Of a stretch of 64,000 nucleotides of DNA, positions 36,533 through 48,213 are shown one piece after another (positions within the stretch are counted from its first letter, which is position 1; each line of letters opens with the position of its first letter). Where the stretch lies: positions 29,426,501-29,490,500 of the forward strand of contig NC_086187.1 of the NCBI RefSeq assembly GCF_023053635.1. The letters are read 5' to 3'. The DNA comes from Elgaria multicarinata webbii. Taxonomy: Eukaryota > Chordata > Lepidosauria > Squamata > Anguidae. Both the position numbers and the translations under genes were made by a program. The notes under the pieces were generated by a model. The model worked only from the letters and a program-made list of their open reading frames with translations. It searched no databases and was not told the origin of the DNA.

Positions 36533-37075
36533 GGCGGCCCTGCGCGAGGGAGGGAGGGAGGCGCCCCCCGTTACACGTGCACCACCGGACCCGCTCGGCC
36601 CATTCACACGAGACGCGGGGGGGCGGCCGCGCACGTGTGGACGCGACCCGCCCGCAAACCTTCCTCAACACGTAATGAGAGCGGCCATCGTGGTTCCGAT
36701 GACGTCACGGCCCCCTTAGTGATGGCGTCATGCGCCCCCGTTCGGCCCCTCCGCCTCCCCGCCGCCCCGATACCTCTCCCTCTCCCTCTTCCTCGATCGG
36801 CCACATCCGGGCAGCAACAGGGCTGCAGCGGCCCAACGGCGGACGGTGGCCGGCGAAGGCCAGAAAGGGCTGCCTGGCGCGGCGGCGGCAGCCATTCGCC
36901 GGCTCGGAGCCACAGCGCCACCTGCCGGCTGCTCCGCGCGCACAGCAGGGGGCGCGGCTTGCCGGGGCTTCCGCCGCAGCCCGGCCCCGCCTCCTCCAGA
37001 GCGGCCCAGAGGGCGGGGCGGCGGCGGCTGGCCTCGCTTGGCTGCAGCGCAGCGAGGGTGCTTCTGAGCGTGTGG
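36533..37075 (-). promoter_or_regulatory. INTS15: CpG-island promoter of INTS15
   Basis: CpG-dense from about 36.26 to 37.07 kb, covering exon 1. A perfect palindromic CRE, TGACGTCA, sits at 36700-36707, 168 bases upstream of the ATG. No TATA box. No convincing divergent gene follows on the + strand. Confidence 0.65.
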
Positions 37076-37164
37076 AGAGCACCTTTGCACTAACGTCACC
37101 GTCACAGACCCTGCACAGTTGTTGTTTTTAATTACATTTTATTCTGCCCCTTCCTATAAGGAGC

Positions 37165-37322
37165 AGTGAGCCTATGTGCACCAGTTGCTGGGGAACATGG
37201 GTGGGAGGGTGCTGTTGCACCACTTCCTTCTTGTGGGTCCCTGGTCGACAGCTCTTTGGCCACTGGGTGAACAGAATACTGGACCAGATCCAGCCTCAGG
37301 GCTCTTCTGATGTTCTTAATGG
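37165..37322 (+). repeat. CR1/L3-type LINE 3' end
   Basis: Same chain as at 2500: cagttgctggggaacatggg, ggccactgggtgaacag, actggaccagatccag and gctcttctgatgttcttaat. Confidence 0.65.
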
Positions 37323-37382
37323 AGCCTTTGAAAGCAGATGGAGCCGATTGCCTGCACCGCTCTGGTTTACATTTATTTGCTT

Positions 37383-37520
37383 TTCCCAAACTGGCATCCT
37401 CCAGATGGGTTGGGGGTACAAGTCCCATCACCCCCAGCTAGTACAGCCAATGGATCTGTTGGATGGGGATGATGGGAGTTGTAATCCAACCCACTGGAGG
37501 GTGCCAGGTTGGGCAAGGTA
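37383..37520. repeat. Foldback element, 'ccctccagatgt' type
   Basis: Left arm cccaaactggcatcctccag, right arm ccactggagggtgccaggtt; centre with acaagtcccatcacccccag and gatgggagttgtaatccaac. Diverged member of the 35347 family. Confidence 0.7.
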
Positions 37521-40500
37521 TTATTACTAATTCCGACGCCGCTGCCCACTTCCTCTGTTTCTGCTACAGTTCCGTCCGGGGCAGCCCTCTTGGCACTCCC
37601 TGCTGCACCCAAAGCAAGCAAGCATCTCAGGGCGCCTCAAAGCCTACACAAATTCAGGGCTGCATCCTGAGCTTTTACCTTCTGTCTGCTCTACAAAAGT
37701 TTTGTGCTGTAATCAACGCGTCTTTCGGGCGCAGCAATAATAGGACTTGGGGGCTCTTCTGGATCACATCAGTGCAAGCATCCAGTGGAGACGCGTGTTG
37801 CAGTGTTTGGATCCCGAGGCTAAGAGGATATGTGGGGCAGAACGCCTGTCAGGAGAGGGGGAGGCAGGCAGGCCTGGCCTGTCGGGCCCAATCCACCCGG
37901 GAAGTCCTCCACTGCTCAAACCCCATTGAAATGAACGAGAGATGCGTAAGAGCATGGGGGTGGGCAGTGCGCTCTCGATGTTTTGGGCTGTAACTCCCAG
38001 CGTTGGCCATGCTGCTTAGGTGAAGAAACACCGGTGCGCGCAGCCTGTGTGGCCAGCCAAATGCTCCAGGGCCGTTCATGGTGCTGCGCAAGGCCATGTC
38101 AAACCCACGACCTGCCAGGCCAGCTCAGAAGCCAAGCAGGTGCGCTTGGAGGCCAAGAGAAAGCCTTGCTGATAAAGGGAGGTCAATAAAGAGCCCTGGG
38201 CAGCAGTCCAACTGGGGCCCAGAAGAGGAGATGGGCCTCTTGGCAGCAGGACCCAGGCCGCCTCGGTCTAAAGGGAGCAGCGCGGAAACAGCCCCATGCC
38301 AGCCAGCCCCACAGCACTGCAAGCAGGCTGTGGGGAACTCCAGAGCGGGGCCATGGGGGACGTGTGGCCACCACATGTGGTGGGGCTGCAGCTGCCACGC
38401 CATCATTGCTCACCGTTAGCTGCCCTGGCTGGGGGTGGAAAAACACTGGGGGGGAGGGTATGAAGGCAAGGTGGCAACAGCTGGGTCCTCCCTACAATCA
38501 ATCCCCCGAAGGAGGCCGGGCACTGACAGGCATAAGCCTCGCAGGCTCTCTTCGAGTCTGATGTGATGTGCTCCTCCCTGTCCACCTGCTTCTGCCTCCC
38601 CGCCCTCCTTTCGGCCAGTTAGGGGGCAGGAGACCTGTTGCCTAGCAATCTCGGGGGCAGGGTCCCCAGCCCCTCCTGCAAAGGTGATTGGGCTGCAAAG
38701 TACCTGCAAAGTGCTTCTCCCCAGAGATGCTGGGTGGTGGCATTTGGGTGTGCCCCCTCCTTTCCAAACAAAGCAAGGGGGAGAAGGGGAGTGTGAGACA
38801 GGAATCCAGGATGCGTGGGTGGGGAAGAGGGCAGGTGGGGATCCAGAATGGGAATACGCCGCCCCCTTCCCACCTCCGTCCAGAGTGCTCTAGCAACAGG
38901 AGCAGAACCTGCTTTTAAGCCTCTGCGTTTAAGAGGCATTTTAAACTGTCACCAGGTGCATCTTCTAAATGAAGGGAGCTCTCCAGGGCCCCCACTTAGA
39001 CCTGCAGGCCAGAGGTTCCTCTCCTGTTCTAAAGCTGTTGGAGGGATGGGGGGGGCATTGTAGCTGCCGTTTCCTTTGCAGTCCTGGACAGATGTTGTCC
39101 AAGGCAGGGATCTACACGGCTGCTTAATAACGGTATTGAAGAGGGCACTGGCAACAGCTGGGGCCCAGGACACGTGCCGTTGGGCCATTTTCAAACAGCT
39201 TTAGAAGTGTTACATCCTGCTTGGTGTAGTTCTGACCCAACTTTGCACATTTGCTATTTTGTTTTAATATTTCATTTCCATAAATTGATTTCGGACATTC
39301 GTAATGTTCACTATCAGCAGTTTGATGATTCTGCAGTCAGTCAAGTTGAACAACAAAACCCGAGGTTACTCTTATCTTAAGTCCTTCTGAGAGGGAGGAC
39401 TTTAAAAAAAAAACCATTCTAGCCTTCCTCTCTTTTTTGTCCCCAGAAATTTCCCATATGGAGTCCATACACCTGCACAAATATCATGCTAAATAAATAC
39501 CTGGCAAGGTCAGGGCTGTGAACTATATTAAGAAAGGTGGAACACAGAAGCTGTCTCCAAACGCGAAAGAACAGCAAAGGTAAAGAGCCACAATCCCCTG
39601 TAAACATAGATTTCATTTGAGCTGGACTTGAGTTTTCTCGGGGCAGGAGATTCCCAAACTCCAGATAACGTACAGGGCAAGGAGACTACAAGGTCGTGGA
39701 TTCTCCGATGCCATTGTGAACTTTCTGCCCCTCAGTGTTCGCCTGAGTCCCAAATGGAGGGTCCCCACGGCTCCTTGTTGGCACATTTGCCTGTCCCTGT
39801 GGTGCCTGGCCGGGCCAAATCCCAAACAGGAATCATGTCCCAATTATTTGTGGGGGAACGAGGAAGGAAGGAAGGCTGCCTGTGAACATGGGGTGTGGGT
39901 GGTGGGATGTGTGTGCGCGTGCGTGTGTGCCTGCCCACCTGGCTTGTGCTTGGCTGGAAGGCAAAGGACAAGAGGCCCCAAAGAAGGAAGATGAATGAGC
40001 AGAAACCTTCCCTTCATCCCCACCCCACCCCACCCCCTCAACATCCCAGGAACAATCATATCTTTCACAAGGGAAAGGTGACCTTTCCATAGGTGTGTCT
40101 GAAAGAAGGACGCTGTGGCAGAAGTCATCTCCAGCAGGCTCCGTTCCTGCGCCAGGTAAGAGTGGCCGGGGACTGAAGAAGCGGGATAAGACTTCAAGGG
40201 AAGGTGCCTGGAAGGCCCCCTCCCCACCCTTTCTGTAACTGCTCCCTTCCTTGGCTCAGCCCCTATTTTCTTTCTAAGCTTCTGGCACATCCAGAATTTG
40301 TGGCTATCTAAAGCACTTTGTGGGCCTCCTGACCTGAACTCTGGACCTCATGACCTTTGCTTGGCTGTATTGAATTCTGAACTTCCCAACTTGGGGAGTG
40401 ACGAAGGCTCCCAGGGCTCCCAGTCAAAAGGCCCCTTGTGCACCAGTTCCATCTTTTCCTCCTTAGGAGATCTTCTTCTGGTAAGAAAAAAGTTGGAAGA

Positions 40501-41198
40501 CGCGGTGTGAAAACACAGGAGGGTTACAAATGGAAGATGATGCCTAGCCCCCCACCTCTAAAATTCTGTGAAAGAGGCAGGGCGATCAAAGCCTCAGCGG
40601 GAAGCAAGCACTCATTACCTTTGTACCCAATCGTGATATTGTTGTGCTATGTCACAAAATCAGCATTATGTGCTATTTATTAACAGCTGCATGTATAGCC
40701 ATTAACTCTAAGTGGAGAAAAATTAATCCACCTTGGATGGCTGGTGAACAGTCAATCCTTTACTCACAACTTGGCTGTGGTTGGGTCCGGACGTGATTCT
40801 GCCCCCGTAAGCACTGAAACTGCCAGACAGCTCCCAGGCAAGGGCAGAGGATCTGAAGCCCCTGGGGTGGGGCGGGGCAGGGGTGGGGCGAAAAGTGGAG
40901 TCTGAGGCACAACATATATGGCAGAATTGGCCGATATCATAAGGTCAAGAGAAGGAAGGAAAGAGCAACCCGGTTCCACGCAGAAATGGAGTCTGTTTAC
41001 CATGGATTCGAATGATCGCCTGAGATATAGAACAACCTGATGTTCTACTAGGCATATCATGAAATAATCTTATCAAAAAGTTATTATTTCAGATATTTGC
41101 ATTATTATAATGAAAGCCTGTGTTGTTTGCTCCTTTCTTTGCTTTGTTGTTGTTGTTCTCTCCCCCCCCCCGGCATTAAGTAGTCCAAAAATGTATTA

Positions 41199-41310
41199 AT
41201 TTCCAGAGAGGTAGCCGTGTCAGCCTGTTTCCAGAGAGGTAGCCATGTCAGCCTGTTTCCAGAGAGGTAGCCATGTCAGCCTGTTTCCAGAGAGGTAGCC
41301 ATGTCAGCAA
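41199..41310 (+). repeat. 28-bp tandem repeat, four copies
   Basis: Unit tttccagagaggtagccatg plus tcagcctg, repeated four times with one difference in the first copy (gtagccgtg). The last copy runs on into aaaaccaacaaagagcc, the usual continuation of a dispersed repeat seen alone at 59455-59515. Confidence 0.9.
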
Positions 41311-42247
41311 AACCAACAAAGAGCCTTATGGAAACACAGTGGGTTTGGCTTTTTCTTTTGGGAAAAATATAAAAGAAAAAAGAGTATGAATAAGTGGCAC
41401 TGAAAGGCGAAGGTGTTCCTTCTGGGCTATAGGGGGAAATGTGTACATGCAAGGCAGCATTTCAGAACTACTTGGGTGGGCCAACCCACCAGTCCTTAAG
41501 GATGTGGCCTGCTGCTTAGCTTGCCCCAAGCAAGCATAGCAATTTCTCTCTGCCATGTGCCAATGCGTGTTGAAAGTGTGTGTGTGGGGGGGGGGGGGAT
41601 CTTCACGTCCAACTTTCTCCCCAGATGGTAGAATTCCAGATTACCTGGCCTTGTTTCCAAACTGGAACCAAGGCATTAGGACCCCTCCGCGGTGCTTTCT
41701 GTAGTTCCCAAATGTTGTGCCCTGTGCTGTGTGACATGGTTATCCCCTTGTGTCTTTGCCGTCTCCTCTCCATGATCTTTGCACATGTGTGCATTAATAA
41801 TACACTGCTAAAGCAACCGTGATGTGATTGCATGCCCAGTTGTATCAAGGTTCCTTTCGTGTTTTACCAGTGTGCAAGAGCACATGTGCAGGCAGCAGAG
41901 AAAAGGGATCTCCATGCTGCCCCATGCATACCATAATGCCAAGAGTTATTTCCGTTGTTTTGTGGCAGTGTTTTATCAATGTGCAGCACAGGCATCTTGG
42001 TAACAAGGGGGCCGTGGGGTGGGGGTGGGGGAGGCAGGTGGAGATGCCAGTGAACTGAAGGCTCTGGAAGCTGTGGACAATCAGAGTCTAGAAATTCTCC
42101 CAGTCAAACTAGAATGAAGGAGAAGTGGAGCAGGGCCCAGAGCAGGTTCCCGGAACAAGAGAGGAACCAGGGCAAATGCCGTACTTCTCCCCAGGGACGG
42201 CCCAACAGGCCATCTCTGCCTCCTTCTCCCCGTGCAGGACAAGCGCC

Positions 42248-45200
42248 ATGAAGCCAATGCTGCTGCGGATGCTCCTGAGCCTGGCTCACCTCCTGCAGGC
42301 TGCCCTCGCCTTGAGAATTAGCGCGTTCAACATCAAGACATTTGGGGACAGCAAACTGTCCAATCCAGCCATCACAGACCTCATTGTCAGCGTGAGTCGA
42401 CCGTGTACGGTTGAGCTTTTCCGAAGAAATGCGCTTTTAGCCCATCCTTATGGCTTCTGCAAGCGTGCTCTGAAGAGCAGCCTTGCCCAACCTGGCACCC
42501 TCCAGGTGTGTTGGACTACAGCTCCCAGAGCCACCCAACATGTTTTTGGGAGTTGTAGTCCAACATGCCCGGAGGGTGCTGCGGGGGGAGCAAGGCTGCT
42601 CTGCAGAATCTTGAACACTTTCCTCTCCCAGTTAGCAATCTGGCTGGGGCCAGTGGAGGCTGGGGGCTCCAATTTCGAATCCATCCTGGGTTCCAGCCAG
42701 AACCAACCAGAACTCTCAAGGAACCACCCAGGGTGCTGAACCCATGGTGTGTGTGTTGTGTGTGTGTTTCATTCTGGGTTTTAGTCAGAACTATCCAGAA
42801 CTCTCAAGGAACCATTCAGGGTGCTGAAACCTAGGTTCAGCCCCTTATATAGCTCCTTTAGAGTTCTGGCTGGTTCACAGCCACACCGAAACCGGAGCCC
42901 CCAGCTTCAGCGGGTCGGGGTCCGTGCCGCCTTTCCTTTCATCTCAGACATTTGCAGCGGACACAGGAGTGCCACGGTCTCTGCACAGGGTCCCCTTCCA
43001 TCTTTTGGGTCTGGATCCAAGCTCAGCGCTCGTGAGCTCCACTCTGCTTTGTACCGCTCCAGATTGTCTCCACGTATGACATCACCCTCATCCAAGAGGT
43101 CCGGGACGCGGACCTGAGCGCAGTCAAGAAAATGATGAGCCAACTTGCCCGGTGTGTCTGTTCGTAGAGGTTGCCAGAAATGGAATGGCTTTGGGGAGGG
43201 TGGGGGTCCCCAAAACCCCATCAGAAGGCAAGGCGGGGGGGGGGGGGGAGGCAGATGTCCTGGCCAGGCCCTGTTTCTCCAGGAAGAGAAAATCCAGGGG
43301 ATTTTGGCCCCGGGGGGGGAGGGGCCCTTTCACCTGCATTACCCTCAGAAGGGTAAAAAGGCCAAGAGCAAACAGACAGCTGCTGCTTCCAGGTGAGCCT
43401 TTGCGGTGCCAGGGGATCTTATGGGGGCCCAGGCAGTGACAGCTGCGGAGCGGAATAACCCGCCCGTGACTCCCCATTCAGGGGGAAAAGACCACACCGT
43501 GCCTTCCGGTTGCTCAGCTCCTGCCTGGAGGACCCCACCACCACCATCTGCCAGTCTCCTTGGCCCCTTTATTTGCCAGAAGCCCGGAATGTGCAGCCCC
43601 CTTCCTGCCCCACACTCACTGGACGCTCTTCCCCAGGGCGTCACCAGAGCCGCACAGCTACGTGGTCAGCAGGCCTTTGGGTCGCAACAGCTACAAGGAG
43701 CAGTACCTCTTCATTTACAGGTGAGGGCATCAAGGGGGCTCCGGCACATCATTCAGGAAAAACTGCCAACTTGGCTTAGTTGGAATGTGAAATTCAGCCC
43801 AACAAAAATAGCCCTTTTTTGCCTCATTTCTGTGTTTTTGAAGCGTTTGAGTGCTGATCCGCTCGCGCGCTCTCCGCTTTGCTCTTTGTAAATGTTTTAT
43901 TGCAGCTTTGGGTTATTTTTCTGGTTGTTTCTTACCCCATTTTATTGTTTTTATTTGCTTGCACTTGGCTGCCTTGAGCACTTGAGTGGGAAGTCCGGAG
44001 ACCAGCCATCTGTACAAAGGACATAGATGCAGCCCTGCCCTCGGAGCGTCTGGCTCGCTAGCCTTGGCTTCCAAATGCCCCTTGTCGGCCCCCTCCCCTC
44101 TTGGCCACCGTGCCCTTTCCCCAGGCCATCAGAGCTGCTGCTGACCCCAACCCTAGGCCCACCCCCTAGGCCTCCCCCAGCCCCTCTTCTGGGTGAGCAG
44201 GGGCAAAAGAACCCACTTGACGCTGCTGCTGCTACTGCTGCTTCTCTCACTGCAGGCAGGACAAGGTGTCTCTTGTGGACAGCTACTACTATGACGATGG
44301 CTGTGAGGCCTGTGGGAACGACACCTTCAGCAGGGAGCCCTTCATTGTGAAATTTGCTGCACCTCAGGCCCGTAAGCAGCCTCCCTCCCTCTCTCCCCCA
44401 CCCCGGATTCTGGGGTGCCTGGGAACTCAGCCGGCCCTGGGACAGAGCACCTCAGGGAGATGAGCCCTGAGAATGGGCCCAGGGACTGGTGGTTGTGGGG
44501 TCACAGGCTTGCAAGGGAGGTGGGGGAGCAGTCTAGCCGGGAAGGAAGGCTACTTCTGGAGCCAGGGTCCTAGGCACAGTGGCAGAGACAGCAAGGGAGC
44601 GGTCCACCGGGGGCGTAGGATGAGGGGCCGGGAAGCATCATCATCAGTCAGCTGCCAACCGAGGGGCCTTGGAGTCAGCCAGCGCAGCCCTTCCCAAACG
44701 GATCGGTGGAGGAGGAGGAGGAGGAGGAGGAGGAGGAGGAGGAGGAGGGCCCCCTGCCCCATTCAGATTCTGGGAATTGATGGCTGGGATGATGCCATGG
44801 GGGGGTGGCCTCTGCAGCTGTGCATTTGTGGAGGGGGGCAGGGCTGTGACTTGCGCATGGCCGCGTGTCTCTGTGTGCGACTGCCTCTCTCTCTCTCCCA
44901 GAGGTGAAGGAGGTCATCCTGGTGCCCCTGCATGCTGCTCCCAGAGAAGCCGTGGCTGAGATTGATGCTCTCTACGACGTCTTCCTGGACGTGAGAAACA
45001 AGTGGGGGACTGATGTAAGCAGCCGTATCACAGCAGCAGCTCAAGTGATGCCCCCCCCCACACTATTGTTCTGGCTTTGGCTTGCCACCAGAATGGCCAT
45101 GGGTTGCCAGAAGGATGGCACAGATACTAGATTTCTCTCCCCCCCCCCATCGCACACCTCCCGTAGGGCAGCCTCAGTGCAGGGCTGGGCCTGGGCGGGT

Positions 45201-47897
45201 GTCCTGCCTGCCTCCTGATGCGGACTGCCTGCCCCTCCTTCCTCCTGGCAGGAGATGCTCTTCCTGGGGGACTTCAACGCGGACTGCTCCTACGTTCAGC
45301 CTCAGGACTGGCCCCACATCCGCCTGCGCTCCAGCGGTGCCTTTCAGTGGCTCATCCTGGACACGGCAGACACCACCGTGACTAATACCGACTGTGCCTA
45401 CGACAGGTGAGGATCCCGGCCCAGGTCCTGGGCGGTCCACGGCCTTGGGGCTTTCCTGCAGAGGAGCCATTTCCTTGGAGTGGCAGCAGAACCAGCAAGA
45501 GGCTGGACACGCGGTGCCTCTTCTCTGCTCTCGCCAGGGCAGGCCGGTGCATGGCGATCCCTATAGCTGCCTCCAGTCATTCACTGCCCCAAGGTGGCTG
45601 GATGAGACCCAGGGTCCGTCTGGTCCAGCATTCGGTTTCTACTACGGCCACCAGGTGCCCACAGGAAACCCACAAGCAGGCCAGGGCAGACGGAGTGCCA
45701 CAGCACCCTCCCACCCATGTTCCCCAGCAATCGGTGAACATAGGCACACTGCCTCTGATACTGCAGGTAGCACAGAGCCAACAGGACTAGTTGCCATGGA
45801 CGGCCTTCCCCTCCAACCCCTTTTCAAATTGGTGGTCGTCACTACATCTTGTGGCCGTGAGTACCGTATTTTAGCTCTGCGCTGCGTGAAGGAGGACTTC
45901 CTTTGATCTGTCCTGACTCTCCCACCAGCCAGCCTTACTGGATGATCCCCCTTGGATTCCCGTATGGTCAGAGGGGGATAAAAACGTTCTCCCTGTCCAT
46001 GTCCCGAAGGGGATGGCCGTGTCCGTCCCAAAACGGAATCCTGTGGCACCTTTGAAACCAACAAGTCTCCCTCTCCACATTCTCCACACCAGACGGGATT
46101 TATAAATCTCTATCAAGTTCCTGCTTACTTGACTTTTTTCTAGACTAGAAAGCTCCAAACGTTGCCTTTCCTCCTTGGGGAGTTGCTTCAGCCCCTTGAT
46201 CATTTTGCTTGCCATTTTCGGTGCTTTTCCCGTTCCACAAGCAAAGCCTTGGGGCGGATGCAGCACGGAGGTGTCCTGGACAGGGCTGGGTCCTGAAGGT
46301 GCGGCTGCATGATTTGGAGCAGCCCCAAGGTTACTTTGGCGCTCCCAAACGCCTAGTGGCTTATGTGGGAGGAGCAGTGGGAACATCGCACACTGAAGCG
46401 CACTCTGCAAAAAACAAAGCACCTATCGCTTTGTTGAGACTCGTGGATCTGGGAGGGAACCTGCGCCCCAAGTCCTGGGCGCACGAGACGGCCGAGGCAA
46501 AGGTTATTCTGGGGGGATCCACAGCTCAGCTGCTTGCTTCTGTTCTGAATGTTCGTGGGAACACCTTCCTCAGCCTGGTGACCTCCAGATGTGTTGGACT
46601 ACCTCTCCCAGAAGCCCCCTTTCGCTGCCCCCATTCCTCCTCCCGCCCCGCCCGGCCCACGGATCATTTCGGAGTTCCCTGTTTTTTGTGTGGCTGATGG
46701 GGAAAAGATGCTTCTTCTCTATCACTCCTGAGGGCAGGGTTAAAAAAAACCAGGTGGAAACTCCAGGGAAGGGCGTCTCGGCTAAACATTAGGAGAAACT
46801 TCCTAAGAGCCAGAGCGGCTCAGCAGCGGGTTGCCCTGGCAGGTGGCGGCTCTCCTCTGCTGGTGGTGTTGAAGCTGAGGCCCTGCGGACATCCGCCAGG
46901 GGTGCTGAAGCCGGAACCTGCAACTCAGGGCTTGCATGGAGCAAGGGGGTTGGGCTAGCGGATCTCCAAGGCTCCTCCCGACTCTGTGAGGCTCTCCTCT
47001 TTCCCTGGGGGGTTCCAGGGTCCTTCTGAGCTTTCCCATCTCTCTCCCCCCCCCCCATGGTACTTTGCAGGATCGTGGTGGCTGGCGGCAACCTCAAGAA
47101 CAGCGTCCTGCCTGGCACAGCCAAGGTGAACAACTTCCAGCAGACCTTCAACTTGAGCTACAAGGATGTGAGCAGCTCCTTTTTCACCCTTGTCCGGGCG
47201 GAAGGGGAATGGTGTGGGGTGCAGGTGGTGAGGTGCAGGCCAGGGTAGGGGTCGAAGGAGCAGCACAGGAAGCACAGGGACAGCGCGCACCCCCTCCCCG
47301 CTTCCTTTACTTCATTGGCTTAGAGTATTCACCTCCTGCCTTTCTGTCACTATGGCATCATCATTCAAAAGAGCAACGTGTTAAGAAAAGGAGCAGCCAG
47401 CAGCGAGAACAAGCAATTGCCCCAAGGGAGCAGCAGAGCTCCAGGATCAGGCCTGCCAGCACAGAACGGCTTTTGCCTCGTGTCTACATGCCACTGGGGC
47501 GGGTGGGTGGGGAGGCAGCCACACTGGGGAGTCTGAGGGCGACTGTGGATGGAGAAGGCCTGTCCCAGACAGATGCGAAATGTTTATTTATTGTGTTGTA
47601 TTTAGATCCATTTTTTCCTCCCAGGAGCTCAGGATAGTGTACGTGGTTCTACTCTCCCCATTTTATCCTCCCAACAAACCTGTGAGGTAGGTTAGGCAGA
47701 GAAATGTTGTCTGGCCCAGTCCTCATCCAACACTCTAACCACTAGGCCACCCTCTGCTTGTGCTGTGCTCGTGAGCCCGAAGGAACGCGGTGACCACCTG
47801 CCTCTCTCTGCCTTGGCACACACGAATGCTCCCCTTCTCCCCTTTGCAGGCCTTGGCAGTCAGCGACCATTTCCCCGTGGAAGTGGCACTGAAATGA
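42248..47897 (+). CDS. DNASE1: Deoxyribonuclease I, secreted
   Basis: A secreted Ca/Mg-dependent endonuclease that degrades extracellular DNA. Eight coding exons: 42248-42391, 43063-43151, 43637-43720, 44256-44371, 44902-45014, 45252-45406, 47071-47167 and 47850-47897; 281 codons (human 282). The start has a GCC-ATG context and a leucine-rich signal peptide of about 21 residues precedes LRISAFN. Catalytic and metal residues are all present: N in AFN, E in SYKEQY, H in VPLHAAP, D and N in GDFNADC, D in CAYDR and H in [19 protein letters not shown] has the two-cysteine loop and N-glycosylation sequon typical of DNASE1, not DNASE1L2. The second disulphide (DC..., ...DCAYD) is kept. Of the actin-contact residues of mammalian DNase I, Ala114 is replaced by Phe (REPFIVKF) and Glu69 by Arg. 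Followed downstream by the tandem paralogue. Confidence 0.95.
42477..42600. repeat. Foldback element in DNASE1 intron 1
   Basis: Left arm ccttgcccaacctggcaccc and gttggactacagctcccag; right arm tgggagttgtagtccaacat and cggagggtgctgcgg. Member of the 35347 family. Confidence 0.75.
42683..42838 (+). repeat. Local tandem duplication of about 68 bp
   Basis: The phrase from ccatcctgggtt to gtgctgaaccc (42683-42742) returns as cattctgggtt to gtgctgaaacc (42770-42832), about 85 percent alike, separated by a GT-rich spacer. Confidence 0.7.
44706..44749 (+). repeat. (GGA)n microsatellite
   Basis: About fourteen GGA units in DNASE1 intron 4. Confidence 0.95.
45587..46240 (-). repeat. CR1/L3-type LINE 3' half
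   Basis: In inverted order: ggtccgtctggtccagcatt, tcccagcaatcggtgaacat and aggcacactgcctctgatac (shared with 2500 and 37165), then the body with ctatcaagttcctgcttact and cagccccttgatcattttgc. It fills much of DNASE1 intron 6. Confidence 0.7.
46562..46620. repeat. Half foldback element
   Basis: ccttcctcagcctggtgacc and tccagatgtgttggactacc, the left half of the 35347 family; the right half is not seen. Confidence 0.5.
46705..46992 (+). repeat. CR1 LINE 3' end
   Basis: atgcttcttctctatcactc, ggtggaaactccagggaagg, aacattaggagaaacttcct, and at the end aggctcctcccgactctgtg, the CR1 3' UTR in sense orientation. Lies in DNASE1 intron 6, close to the inverted CR1/L3 copy. Confidence 0.8.
47580..47762 (-). 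repeat. tRNA-derived SINE
   Basis: On the - strand: ggtggcctagtggttagagt, tgttggatgagg, cctaacctacctcacagg and ttgttgggaggataaaatgg, a tRNA-like head followed by a MIR-like body. Lies in the last DNASE1 intron. Confidence 0.65.
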
Positions 47898-48207
47898 CGC
47901 TGAAAGCCACCCGGGACACCTCCGCCTTCCACGCTCCGCAACGGCCCATCGCAGCTTCCTCGCTCCGGCTCAGGGGATCCAAAGGCCAAAGCGCTTTGGT
48001 TTGGGGAAACCCCACAGGGCCCGGCCCCTGGGCGACCAGGACGGCTGCCTCCGCACGGTCCTTCCTGTGGCTTACAAAACCCGCTTGCGTGCCCTTCCCG
48101 GAAACAAGGATGATTAATACTCTTCAAACGCTTTTCCTGCTCCTCTGAACAATCCTGATAGTGATTAACTGGCAAATTGTGAAATTTCAGGGCTCCAGCC
48201 CGGCCTG

Positions 48208-48213
48208 AATAAA
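48208..48213 (+). terminator. DNASE1: DNASE1 poly(A) signal AATAAA
   Basis: AATAAA 311 bases after the DNASE1 stop. It is the first canonical signal downstream of the gene. Confidence 0.65.

Larger units (their letters stand above)
37076..42247. other. DNASE1: Intergenic space upstream of DNASE1
   Basis: Separates the divergent INTS15 and DNASE1 genes. Holds LINE and foldback copies and a 28-bp tandem repeat. DNASE1's 5' non-coding exon and promoter should be near its right end but I cannot place them. No other gene recognised. Confidence 0.55.

Noticed and set aside
36464-37131. Open frames in the INTS15 CpG island that could suggest a divergent + strand gene
   Set aside because: No homology, no convincing donor with following exon, and low-complexity composition. 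Only divergent promoter noise would be expected.
41199-41310. CRISPR-like regular repeat
   Set aside because: Units are directly contiguous with no spacers, and the setting is a vertebrate genome; it is a minisatellite.
44669-44959. Open frames encoding poly-Gly/Glu/Arg over the GGA repeat
   Set aside because: Translation of a microsatellite in a DNASE1 intron.
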